From Caulobacter segnis (GTDB lineage Bacteria; Pseudomonadota; Alphaproteobacteria; Caulobacterales; Caulobacteraceae): a stretch of 18,349 nt of DNA. This document shows positions 1 to 7,182 of the stretch, in pieces. The position numbers were made by a program, and so were the translations under genes. The stretch covers positions 1 through 18,349 of the forward strand of contig NZ_QFQZ01000086.1 in assembly GCF_003243465.1 (NCBI RefSeq). The letters are read 5' to 3'. Every line of letters starts with the position of its first letter. Position 1 is the stretch's first letter. The notes under the pieces are model-generated. The model was not told where the DNA came from and searched no databases. It worked only from the letters and a program-made list of their open reading frames with translations.

Positions 1-516
1 GGCATGGTGCACCTGTCGGACATCGACTGGAGCGTCCCGGGCGAAGAAGCCATGGCTCGCTACAAGAAGGGCGACGTGGTCAAGGCGAAGGTTCTCGACG
101 TCGACGTCGAGAAGGAACGCATCTCGCTGGGCATCAAGCAGCTGGCCGGCGACCCGATGTCGGGCGATACCTACCGCAAGGGCCAGACCGTGACCGTCAC
201 GGTCACGGAAGTGACCTCGGGCGGCATCGAAGTCCGCTTCGGTGAAGACGACGCTCCGATGTCGGCCTTCATCCGCAAGTCGGACCTGTCGCGCGACCGT
301 CAGGAGCAACGTCCGGAGCGCTTCGCCGTCGGCGATCGCATCGATGCTCAGATCACCAACGTGGACAAGGCCGCGCGCCGCGTCTCGCTGTCGATCAAGT
401 CGCTGGAAATGGCCGAAGAGAAGGAAGCCATCGAGCAGTTCGGCTCGTCGGACTCCGGCGCTTCGCTGGGCGACATCCTGGGCGCCGCTTTGCGCGAGCG
501 CGCCAACAAGGAATAA
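1..516 (+). CDS. rpsA: 30S ribosomal protein S1, C-terminal part (5' end outside window)
   Basis: Open from the first base to a TAA stop at 514-516, so this is the 3' end of a longer gene; the first ATG inside the window (position 4) is an internal Met in a GMVHLSDIDW context. S1 binds mRNA at the 30S platform and helps load structured or weak-SD messages. The visible part holds the end of one S1 (OB-fold) repeat, ending in RISLGIKQL, and one complete further repeat starting at GDTYRKGQ and ending in RRVSLSIKSLE, followed by an acidic tail ending in a ALRERANKE helix. Both repeats have the S1 signature of a Gly/Val-rich strand followed by a conserved HLSD or RKSDLS loop. A strong terminator follows 28 bases after the stop, so the transcript probably ends here. 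Identification is certain from sequence and from the nearby ihfB gene, a common proteobacterial arrangement. Confidence 0.97.
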   Translation, partial: GMVHLSDIDWSVPGEEAMARYKKGDVVKAKVLDVDVEKERISLGIKQLAGDPMSGDTYRKGQTVTVTVTEVTSGGIEVRFGEDDAPMSAFIRKSDLSRDRQEQRPERFAVGDRIDAQITNVDKAARRVSLSIKSLEMAEEKEAIEQFGSSDSGASLGDILGAALRERANKE

Positions 517-544
517 GCTTCTGCTCCATTGGAGCTGAAGTTGG

Positions 545-579
545 CGGCGGCTGGAGCGGTCCAGCCGCCGTTTTCTTTT
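545..579 (+). terminator. Rho-independent terminator of rpsA
   Basis: A perfect 11-bp stem, CGGCGGCTGGA pairing with TCCAGCCGCCG around a GCGG loop, is followed at once by TTTTCTTTT. It lies 28 bases after the rpsA stop on the coding strand. This is the best intrinsic terminator in the window. It implies that the next gene (DUF3857) is not simply read through from rpsA. Confidence 0.93.
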
Positions 580-628
580 GCATGAAATCCTGCCACAACG
601 TCCATGGGTTGAGTTGGGGGAGGCGTTC

Positions 629-2605
629 GTGCGGGTTCTCGGCGTGTGTGGCGTCCAAGGTGCGGCGCTTGTCGCGGCTACGGTCGTGGTTATGGCTGGC
701 GCAGCGTGGGCTGATGAGAAGCCCAGCTACGGGCCGCCGGCCAAGTGGGTGCAGGTGGCCGATATTCCGCCGCCGCCCGCAGACGACCAGGCGCCGTCGA
801 CCCAGGTGCTGCTGGACGACAACCAGTCGCAGCACGACAACACCGGCTCGGTCTATTATGGCCGGCGCGTCGTCAAGATTCTGAAGAGCGAGGGGCTGCA
901 GGGCGGTTCGCGCTCGGTCACCTGGGATCCCGTCCGCGACAAGGTCACGATCCACACCCTAGCCATCATCCGCGGCGACCAGCGGATCGATCTTCTCAAG
1001 CAAGGCCAGGATGTGCTGGTGCTGCGACGGGAGAAAAACCTCGAGCGGGCGATGCTGGACGGGCGCATGACCGCCTCGATCCAGATCAAGGACCTGCAGG
1101 TCGGCGATGTCGTCGACTGGTCCTACACCCGCGAACACAAGGAAGCGCTTCTCGGCGGCCGCACGGGCGATTTCGAGTACATGGGTTGGACCGGCGTGGC
1201 GGGTCGCTTCCGCGCCCGTCTCTTGTGGCCGGAGGGGACGCCGCTGACCTGGCGCGCAAGCCTCGGCTTCCCGCAGCCGAAGGTCGGCAAGGCGGGCAAG
1301 CTCAACGAGCTGCTCGTCGACGTCGCGACCGTCAAGGCGCCGAAGGGGCCCGTCGGCGCACCTGCTCGTTTCCAGCGCCTGGGCATGCTCGAAGCGACGA
1401 CCTACACAGGCTGGGACGATATCTCCCGTCGCATGGCGCCGCTGTATGGCAAGGCCTCGGAACTGCCCGCCGACTCGTCCCTGCGGCCCGAGATCGCCGC
1501 GATCGCGGCGGCCAGCACGGACCCCAAGGTCCGCGCCTTCAAGGCGCTGCAGCTGGTCGAGGACAAGACCCGCTATCTGTTCCTCGGCATGGGCGAGGGC
1601 GGCTACAAGCCCGCTTCGGTCGAGGAGACGTGGTCGCGCCGGTTTGGCGACTGCAAGGGCAAGACGGTTCTGCTGCTAGCCATCCTGCGCGAACTGGGCG
1701 TCGAGGCCGAGCCGGTCCTGGTGTCCACGAACGGTGGCGATGGCCTGGAGGAGCGGCTGCCATCCGCCTCGCTGTTCAACCACGTTCTGGTTCGGGCGCG
1801 CATCGCCGGCAAGAGCTACTGGCTGGACGGTACGCGGACGGGGGATGTCGGCGACATCGATGGCCTGCGGCCGCCGCCGTTCCGCTGGGCCCTGCCCGTG
1901 CGCTCGCAGGGCGCTTCGCTGGAGGAGATCGTCCAGGGTCCGCTCAGCAAGCCGGACAGCGAAAGCGTCGTGCGCATCGACGCTTCGGGCGGCTTCGACA
2001 AGCCTGCGCCGATCAGCATGACGACCACGATCCGCGGGGACGCGGCGCTGGGCCTGGCGCGCGCCCTGCGGACGGCGCCGCGGGCCGATATCGAACGCGG
2101 TCTCAAGCAAAGCGCCTCAGCCAGCCTCAGCTGGGTGAACATCGAGTCGATCGATTTCGAAGTTGCTCCAAGCGGCGAGGCCAAGATCAAGATCGGCGGC
2201 ACGGCCGATCTCGATTGGCGCTTGAACGACGACCTTGGCGTTCGCGAGTTCCGTATTCCGGGCTCGGGGGCGGGCAAGGCCTTGGCGTTCCCGCGACGCG
2301 AGCCTGGCCTGAATGCCGATGCGCCCTATGCAACGGTCTTCCCCGCCTATGCCACGTCCGCCACGGAAATCGTCCTGCCTAACAAGGGCGCTGGCTTCAC
2401 CGTCAAGGGGGTGAACTGGACGGGGCGTCTGGCCAACCGCGAGATCATACAGACCGCCGAGTTGAAGGACGGCGTCGCGCGGTTCTCGGAGTCCAGCCGC
2501 AGCCTTGCGCGCGAACTGCCCTTCGACCAGGCCGAGGAGGCGAACAAGATCGCGCGTCGCCTCGCCGGCGAGCCTCAGATCGTCCGTGCGCCAAAGGGTT
2601 CATGA
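629..2605 (+). CDS. Secreted DUF3857 / transglutaminase-like domain protein
   Basis: GTG start at 629 is preferred over the TTG at 578 because GGGGGAGG (616-623) lies 5 bases upstream and because translation from it gives a clean signal peptide: a hydrophobic stretch at residues 8-25 with a likely cut after AWA (residue 28). The 658-residue product is therefore expected in the periplasm or on the cell surface. Residues about 55-230 match the DUF3857 pattern (for example VGDVVDWSYT). Residues about 310-410 form a transglutaminase-like core with a complete Cys-His-Asp triad in typical contexts: Cys342 in RFGDCKGK, His385 in LFNHVLV, Asp400 in YWLDGT. The C-terminal third is predicted beta-rich and unassigned. 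The family resembles papain-like transglutaminases or peptidases, but substrate and reaction are unknown. It sits between rpsA and ihfB behind the rpsA terminator, so it probably has its own promoter in 580-628, though none is obvious. Confidence 0.9.
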   Translation: MRVLGVCGVQGAALVAATVVVMAGAAWADEKPSYGPPAKWVQVADIPPPPADDQAPSTQVLLDDNQSQHDNTGSVYYGRRVVKILKSEGLQGGSRSVTWDPVRDKVTIHTLAIIRGDQRIDLLKQGQDVLVLRREKNLERAMLDGRMTASIQIKDLQVGDVVDWSYTREHKEALLGGRTGDFEYMGWTGVAGRFRARLLWPEGTPLTWRASLGFPQPKVGKAGKLNELLVDVATVKAPKGPVGAPARFQRLGMLEATTYTGWDDISRRMAPLYGKASELPADSSLRPEIAAIAAASTDPKVRAFKALQLVEDKTRYLFLGMGEGGYKPASVEETWSRRFGDCKGKTVLLLAILRELGVEAEPVLVSTNGGDGLEERLPSASLFNHVLVRARIAGKSYWLDGTRTGDVGDIDGLRPPPFRWALPVRSQGASLEEIVQGPLSKPDSESVVRIDASGGFDKPAPISMTTTIRGDAALGLARALRTAPRADIERGLKQSASASLSWVNIESIDFEVAPSGEAKIKIGGTADLDWRLNDDLGVREFRIPGSGAGKALAFPRREPGLNADAPYATVFPAYATSATEIVLPNKGAGFTVKGVNWTGRLANREIIQTAELKDGVARFSESSRSLARELPFDQAEEANKIARRLAGEPQIVRAPKGS

Positions 2606-2722
2606 ACGTGGGCAATCGCTGGGCTCGACTCGTGAATCTCACGCAACCCCTTGAAGACTCAGCCCTCGTTGGGCAAAGGTCCGCTCGCGCCTCGTTCTTG
2701 AAAGGGCGCTCCGGGGATATCG

Positions 2723-3013
2723 ATGATCAAGTCTGAACTCATCGCCAGGCTCGCGAATGAAAATCCGCACCTGACGCAGAAGGACGTCGAGCGCGTTGTG
2801 AGCGTCATCCTGGAGCGTATGATCGGCGCCCTGGAAGACGGCGGTCGGGTCGAGCTGCGCGGCTTTGGCGCGCTATCGGTCCGCTCGCGCCCGGCCAGAA
2901 CCGGCCGCAATCCGCGCACGGGCGAAGCCGTCGACGTAAGGGCCAAGCACGTGCCGTTCTTCAAGAGCGGCAAAGAGCTCCGCGCCCGCCTGAACGCCGA
3001 CGGCGACGAATAG
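2723..3013 (+). CDS. ihfB: Integration host factor subunit beta
   Basis: A 96-residue HU/IHF-family protein starting MIKSELIARLA, the standard IHF-beta N-terminus. IHF is a heterodimer with IHF-alpha (encoded elsewhere) that bends DNA sharply and serves promoters, replication and recombination. The dimerisation helices occupy roughly residues 1-40, and the beta saddle begins at VELRGFGAL. The DNA-binding arm carries RTGRNPRTGE, including the proline that intercalates between base pairs. The C-terminal helix follows FKSGKELR. The length matches alphaproteobacterial IHF-beta, which is slightly longer than the E. coli protein. The ribosome binding site is poor (CGGGGATATCG before the ATG), so expression may depend on S1 or on an alternative signal. 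A gap of 117 bases separates it from the DUF3857 gene; no clear -35/-10 pair was found there, only a small CGTGA/TCACG inverted repeat at 2631-2643. Confidence 0.97.
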   Translation: MIKSELIARLANENPHLTQKDVERVVSVILERMIGALEDGGRVELRGFGALSVRSRPARTGRNPRTGEAVDVRAKHVPFFKSGKELRARLNADGDE

Positions 3014-3021
3014 GGCTAGGG

Positions 3022-3038
3022 GCCGGGCTTGACCCGGC
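3022..3038 (+). repeat. REP-like hairpin between ihfB and mscL
   Basis: GCCGGG and CCCGGC flank a CTTGA loop just after the ihfB stop. There is no T-tract, so it is not a good intrinsic terminator. From memory, a GGGCTTGACCC-type core is common between genes of alphaproteobacteria as a dispersed palindrome; that link is an inference and only one copy was noticed here. It could stabilise the ihfB mRNA 3' end. Confidence 0.45.
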
Positions 3039-3093
3039 GCCGCGAACGCCTCCAGCCTCCGGTTCAATTCGGACAGGCCAGGAGGAACCGGTC

Positions 3094-3513
3094 ATGAGCG
3101 TCGTCAAGGAATTCCGCGAATTCATCGCCCGCGGCAACGTGATCGATCTGGCCGTCGGCGTGATCATCGGCGCGGCGTTCAACGGCATCGTCAAGAGCCT
3201 GGTCGATCAGGTGATCATGCCGCCGATCGGCCTTCTGACCGGCGGGCTCGACTTTTCAAAACTTGAATGGGTGCTGCGCCCCGAGGACCCGGCGACCGAC
3301 GCTGTCGAGAAGGTGGCGATCCAGTACGGCGCCTTCATCAACACCGTGATCCAGTTCTTCATCGTCGCGGTCGTGGTCTTCCTGTTGGTCAAGCTGGTCA
3401 ACGAGATCCGCCGCAAGGACGCCGAGACGCCCGCACCGGCCGCGCCGCCGGCGCCGACCCCCGAAGAAAAGCTGCTGACCGAAATCCGCGACTTGCTCGC
3501 GAGGTCGAAGTAG
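3094..3513 (+). CDS. mscL: Large-conductance mechanosensitive channel MscL
   Basis: A 139-residue inner-membrane protein that forms a homopentameric pore opened by membrane tension, releasing solutes on sudden hypo-osmotic shock. The ATG at 3094 follows AGGAGG (3080-3085) with 8 bases of spacing, a strong ribosome binding site. The N-terminal amphipathic helix (VVKEFREFIARGN) leads into TM1 (about 15-46, IDLAVGVIIGAAFNGIVKSL, which lines the pore). A short periplasmic loop (about 50-75) follows, then TM2 (about 78-104, ending LLVKLVNEIRRK). An Ala/Pro-rich linker joins the cytoplasmic bundle helix EEKLLTEIRDLL. All hallmark parts are present and the length is normal for the family. It follows ihfB by 80 bases and ends 51 bases before a convergent protease gene. 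Confidence 0.97.
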   Translation: MSVVKEFREFIARGNVIDLAVGVIIGAAFNGIVKSLVDQVIMPPIGLLTGGLDFSKLEWVLRPEDPATDAVEKVAIQYGAFINTVIQFFIVAVVVFLLVKLVNEIRRKDAETPAPAAPPAPTPEEKLLTEIRDLLARSK

Positions 3514-3524
3514 CCTTGCGATGT

Positions 3525-3558
3525 GTCTGGAGCGCCGCGCCGTCGCGGCGCTCCAGAC
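3525..3558. terminator. Long perfect hairpin between convergent mscL and M16 protease
   Basis: GTCTGGAGCGCCGCG (3525-3539) pairs perfectly over 15 bp with 3544-3558 around a CCGT loop. It fills the 51-base gap between the two convergent stop codons. Neither strand has a real T-tract after the stem (CCTCCTCAC on +), so it is best read as a two-way terminator or RNA 3'-end stabiliser rather than a classic intrinsic terminator. Confidence 0.7.
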
Positions 3559-3564
3559 CCCTCC

Positions 3565-6432
3565 TCACTTGCCCAGGGTCGGGCTGTCCAGATCGAGCTT
3601 GGCCGCCGGGATCACCTTGGCGTTGGGCGCGACCTTGGTGAGGTCCTCCCCCATGGCCTTGGCGTCGCCGGCCACGATGACGCTCATCTGGGCCGGATCC
3701 AGCTGGGCTTTGGCGAAGGCCTGAACCTCGTCCGGCGTCACCGCCTCGACCTTGGCGGCATAGGCCTGGATCTCGGTCAGAGGCACACCATAGACGGCGA
3801 GATTGCCCAGGATATTGGCCAGCCCTTCGGAAGTGCCCAGGTCGCGGCCAAAGCTGCCGACTAGCACCGACTTGCGAGCGGTCAGCTCACTCGGGGTGGC
3901 CGGCTCGGCGGCCAGGCGGGTCAGCTCAGCGCGGGTCAGGGAGACGACCTCGCCCGCCGACGGGTTCTTGGTCTGGACCCGGGCTGAGAAGCCGCCGAAG
4001 CGGCCCTGCGGCGTCAGGCTGGAGCCGGCGCCGTACGAAAGACCGCGCTTGATGCGGATCTCCTGGTTCAGGCGCGACGAGAAGCCGACGCCAAGCACCG
4101 TATTGGCCACAATGCCCTGATAGTAGTTCGGGGCGGTTCGGCTGATCGCCGGCTTGGCCAGCACCACCGCGGCTTGGCCTGTGCCCGGCAGGTCGATGAC
4201 GACGTTGCGCGGCTGGTAGCCGGTCGGCGCGGCGGCCGTCGCCGGCGGCGGCGTCGCCGGCTTCTTCCAGCCGCCGAACGCCTTCTCGGCGAGGGCGAAG
4301 CCAGCCTCCGGCGTCAGGTTGCCGGTCAGCACCAGCACCGCGTTGTCGGGACGCCAGTAGGCGGCGTGGGTCTTGGCGAGGTCGGTGCGCTTGATCTTCG
4401 GCAGCGACCCAGGGGTGCCGCCCGCGACGTGGCCGTAAGCCGAGCCCGCATACAGCACCGGGGCCGTCGCGAAACTGGCCAGGCTGCCAGGCCGCTGATA
4501 GGCGACCGAGAGGCTGTCGAGGGTCTCGGCGCGCACGCGGTCGAGCTCGGCGGCCGCGAAGGCGGGGTTCTGCGCCACGTCGGCCATGATAGCCATGGCG
4601 GGCGCGGCGTTGTTTTCCGTGACACTCAGGGTCAGGGAGGCGGCCTCCCAGCCCGAGCCCGCTTCCAGATTAGCGCCCAGGGCTTCCGTCTCACGCGCGA
4701 CCTGGGTCGCCGAACGGGTGGCGGTGCCTTCGGTCAGCAGCTCGGCGGTCAAGCTGGAGACGCCCGCTAGGCCCTTGGGATCGGAGCTGGCCCCGCCGCG
4801 CACCGTCAGGTCGGCGGTGATCAGCGGCAGGTCGCTGGACTTTGCGACGATCACCCGCAGGCCGTTCGACAGCGTGCGTTCCGCTGGTGTCGGCATCACC
4901 GCCGGAACGGGCGCGGCGATCGGCGGCGGAGCCTGGCGCTCGCCCTCGGGCGCCAGCGTCGTGACCGGACCGTCGTACTTCACCGAGGCCACCTTCGGGA
5001 TCGGCGGCGTGGCGTCCTTTTCCCCGACCGGGCGATCCTTCTCCGGCAGGTAGCGGATCACCGTACGCTTGTCGTCGGCGAGGTACTTCCGCGCCACGCG
5101 CTGGACATCCGCAGCGGTCACCGCCTGAAGCGCGGCGAGGTTGGTGTTGGCGCGCGCGGCGTCGCCCTCGGTCATCAGGGCGTAGCCGATGGCGAAGCCG
5201 CGTCCGTCGATCTCCTCGCGCTTGCGCACCGCGTCAGCCAGCAGGCCGGCCTTCGCCTCGGAGAGTTCGGCGGGCGTGACCAGGCCGTCGCGCAGGCGCG
5301 AGACTTGGGCGCGCAGGGCGGTCTCGCCCTGCTGGACCGTCTTGCCGCCGGCCATGATGGCCCCGACCGAGATAAGTCCTGGCTGGGCGTTGTTGGGCGC
5401 GCTGGAGAACACCGATTGGGCGATCTTCTGCTCGTAGACGAGGCTGTCATAGAGGCGCGAGGACTTGCCGGCCGACAGGATGGCGTCCAGCACCGTTAGG
5501 GCCGGCGCGTCCTTATCGGCGGCCGCGGGGGCGAGCCAGGTGATGGCCAGGGCCGGCAGCGGCACGTTCGGGCCGTAGGTGTTCACGGTCTTGGGCCCGG
5601 TGCGGGCCGGCTCGATGACCGAGATCTTCGGAATGTCGCCCGCCGGCTTGGCGATGCCGGCGAAGTACTGGTCGATCATCGCGTCCAGCTTGGCCTGGTC
5701 GAAATTGCCGACGACGATCAGGGCGGCGTTATCGGGCCGGTAGTAGGTCTGGTGGAAGGCGCGGACGTCATCGACCGTGGCTGCGTCCAGCTCCTCGATC
5801 GATCCGATGCCCGGGCGCTGGTACGGGTGGGTCGTGAACGACTGCTGCGGGATAGAAAGGGCGAAGAAGCGCCCGTAGGGGTCAGCCAACACGCGCTGGC
5901 GCAGCTCTTCCTTCACCACGTCGCGCTCGGAGGCGAAAACGCTCTCGTCGATCACCAGCGACTTCAGGCGGTCTGCCTCAGCCCACAGCAGGCGCTCGAG
6001 GTGATTGGCCGGCGCGACTTCGTAATAGTTGGTGAAGTCGTCCCAAGTGGAGGCGTTGTTGAAGCCGCCGACATCCTCGGTCAGGCGGTCCAGCGTCTCG
6101 CTGGGCATGTTGCGCGTGGCCTTGAACATCAGGTGTTCGAAAAGGTGCGCGAAGCCCGAACGGCCGCGCGGATCGTCCTTGGAGCCCACGCCGTACCACA
6201 CCTGCACCGAGACATTGGGCGTCGTGGCGTCGCGCGAGGTGAAGACCTTCATGCCGTTGGGCAAAACGCGCTGCTGGTAGACGATTGGCGGGGCCTTGAT
6301 CGCGGCCGCGCTCTTGGCGGCGACGGATGCGGCTCTTGGCTTCGCGGGCGTGGTCGCCGCCTGCGCCAGCGGGGAAAGCGCCGTGGTTGAGAGAGCGGTC
6401 GCCACGAGAGCGAGCTTGGCGGTGCGGATCAT
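3565..6432 (-). CDS. Secreted two-domain M16 family metalloprotease (one active, one inactive half)
   Basis: A 955-residue protein with a signal peptide (MIRTAKLALVATALS..., likely cut after AQA, residue 25), so it acts in the periplasm or is exported. The first half carries the inverted zinc motif HxxEH as His96-Leu-Phe-Glu99-His100 and the distal zinc ligand Glu176 in ERDVVKEEL, 76 residues further on, as expected for pitrilysin/MPP-type M16 peptidases. The second half, starting near TLSNGLRVIVAKS, has the same fold pattern but lacks HxxEH (SSLTAELLTEGT at that place). It keeps the RGLSYGAGSS segment typical of the non-catalytic M16 domain that closes the chamber. Substrate unknown; family members degrade peptides up to small proteins. 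ATG at 6432 has AGGAG 12-16 bases upstream. It diverges from the bphO-bphP operon. Identification of the family is firm, the role is not. Confidence 0.93.
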   Translation of the reverse strand: MIRTAKLALVATALSTTALSPLAQAATTPAKPRAASVAAKSAAAIKAPPIVYQQRVLPNGMKVFTSRDATTPNVSVQVWYGVGSKDDPRGRSGFAHLFEHLMFKATRNMPSETLDRLTEDVGGFNNASTWDDFTNYYEVAPANHLERLLWAEADRLKSLVIDESVFASERDVVKEELRQRVLADPYGRFFALSIPQQSFTTHPYQRPGIGSIEELDAATVDDVRAFHQTYYRPDNAALIVVGNFDQAKLDAMIDQYFAGIAKPAGDIPKISVIEPARTGPKTVNTYGPNVPLPALAITWLAPAAADKDAPALTVLDAILSAGKSSRLYDSLVYEQKIAQSVFSSAPNNAQPGLISVGAIMAGGKTVQQGETALRAQVSRLRDGLVTPAELSEAKAGLLADAVRKREEIDGRGFAIGYALMTEGDAARANTNLAALQAVTAADVQRVARKYLADDKRTVIRYLPEKDRPVGEKDATPPIPKVASVKYDGPVTTLAPEGERQAPPPIAAPVPAVMPTPAERTLSNGLRVIVAKSSDLPLITADLTVRGGASSDPKGLAGVSSLTAELLTEGTATRSATQVARETEALGANLEAGSGWEAASLTLSVTENNAAPAMAIMADVAQNPAFAAAELDRVRAETLDSLSVAYQRPGSLASFATAPVLYAGSAYGHVAGGTPGSLPKIKRTDLAKTHAAYWRPDNAVLVLTGNLTPEAGFALAEKAFGGWKKPATPPPATAAAPTGYQPRNVVIDLPGTGQAAVVLAKPAISRTAPNYYQGIVANTVLGVGFSSRLNQEIRIKRGLSYGAGSSLTPQGRFGGFSARVQTKNPSAGEVVSLTRAELTRLAAEPATPSELTARKSVLVGSFGRDLGTSEGLANILGNLAVYGVPLTEIQAYAAKVEAVTPDEVQAFAKAQLDPAQMSVIVAGDAKAMGEDLTKVAPNAKVIPAAKLDLDSPTLGK

Positions 6433-6513
6433 GCGCGAGGAACTCCTGGACAGTTAAGGCGGACCCTAGCATCGTCGTTTTCGAGATAAACCTTACCGAG
6501 CTGTCATCTGTCC

Positions 6514-6538
6514 GGAACCGGACGGCCGGTGGGTCGTT
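6514..6538 (+). promoter_or_regulatory. EcfG/SigT-type (general stress response) promoter of bphO-bphP
   Basis: GGAAC (6514-6518), a 16-base spacer, then CGTT (6535-6538). This matches the published alphaproteobacterial EcfG consensus GGAAC-N16/17-CGTT exactly, in both boxes and spacing. It points toward bphO; transcription would start near 6545, leaving a leader of about 45 bases before the TTG start. The spacer also contains ACCGG-acgg-CCGGT (6517-6530), an inverted repeat overlapping the -35 box that could be a second control site. No such element faces the protease gene on the other side. Confidence 0.8.
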
Positions 6539-6591
6539 AGAATCGGTTATCTCCGTCTCCCGCTCGTGGGGGGCGGACGCCGGGGGTCTGA

Positions 6592-7182
6592 TTGCCTGAC
6601 ACTTTGCTACGCGACCGCTTGCGCGCTGCGACGGCCGGCGACCATCAGGCCTTGGACCAGACCGCCGCGGCCTTGGATTTCGACAGCGCTTCTGGCTACG
6701 GCCGCTTTCTCTCGGCCTCGGCCGGCGCTCTGACTTCGTTGGAACTGGCGCTGGAGCGTGATGGCGTGGAGACCTGGCTGGCGGACTGGCCCCGCCGTAG
6801 CCGGCGCGCCGTTCTCCACGACGACCTCGCCGCGATGAACCTTCCCATCCCGACCTTGGAGGCTCAGCCCGCGTTCTCCCAGGCGTTCGCGGTCGGAGTC
6901 CTCTACGTCCTCGAGGGCTCAAGGCTGGGCGCGAGGTTCATCGCGCGCCGGGTTCGCAGCTCCGGTCCCACGCTGCCGACCGGCTACCTGACTCATGGCG
7001 AGGAGTTCAATCTCTGGCGATCCTTCTTGGAATGGCTGGAGTCGCAGCGGAAAGTCGGCTTTCGGACAGACGAGGCCGTCGCCGGTGCGCGATATGGTTT
7101 CCGGTGTTTCGCGGCCGCGTTCCAGACCGTCGCGTCGCCTGGAGTTTCGAATGTCCGAGCCGGCGTCGATGCCCGGATTTGA
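6592..7182 (+). CDS. bphO: Heme oxygenase of the bacteriophytochrome operon
   Basis: A 196-residue heme-oxygenase-fold protein. It should open heme to biliverdin IXalpha, iron and CO, supplying the chromophore for the phytochrome encoded next. The N-terminal helix LRDRLRAATAGDHQALD contains His18 in the position of the proximal heme ligand. The distal helix shows YVLEGSRLGARFIARRV, matching the VLEGS-x-LG signature of BphO/HO proteins. The length is typical for this subfamily. The start is TTG at 6592, chosen because a GGGGG run (6582-6586) lies at SD distance and no ATG or GTG gives a full N-terminus; a TTG at 6604 is the alternative. Its 3' end overlaps bphP by 32 bases in another frame, so the two are co-transcribed and probably translationally coupled. 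Expression is likely driven by the EcfG-type promoter upstream. Confidence 0.92.
   Translation: MPDTLLRDRLRAATAGDHQALDQTAAALDFDSASGYGRFLSASAGALTSLELALERDGVETWLADWPRRSRRAVLHDDLAAMNLPIPTLEAQPAFSQAFAVGVLYVLEGSRLGARFIARRVRSSGPTLPTGYLTHGEEFNLWRSFLEWLESQRKVGFRTDEAVAGARYGFRCFAAAFQTVASPGVSNVRAGVDARI

Noticed and set aside
578..628. Extension of the DUF3857 gene to a TTG at 578
   Set aside because: It would start inside the T-tract of the rpsA terminator and bury the signal peptide; the GTG at 629 has a strong ribosome binding site.
745..2382. 545-codon plus-strand open frame inside the DUF3857 gene
   Set aside because: It is the neighbouring frame of a gene with a signal peptide and a full catalytic triad; its translation is Arg/Gly/Ala-rich noise.
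6995..7150. N-terminal extension of bphP upstream of ATG 7151
   Set aside because: The extra residues are out-of-frame bphO sequence; the ATG at 7151 has an SD and gives the standard phytochrome N-terminus with the chromophore Cys.
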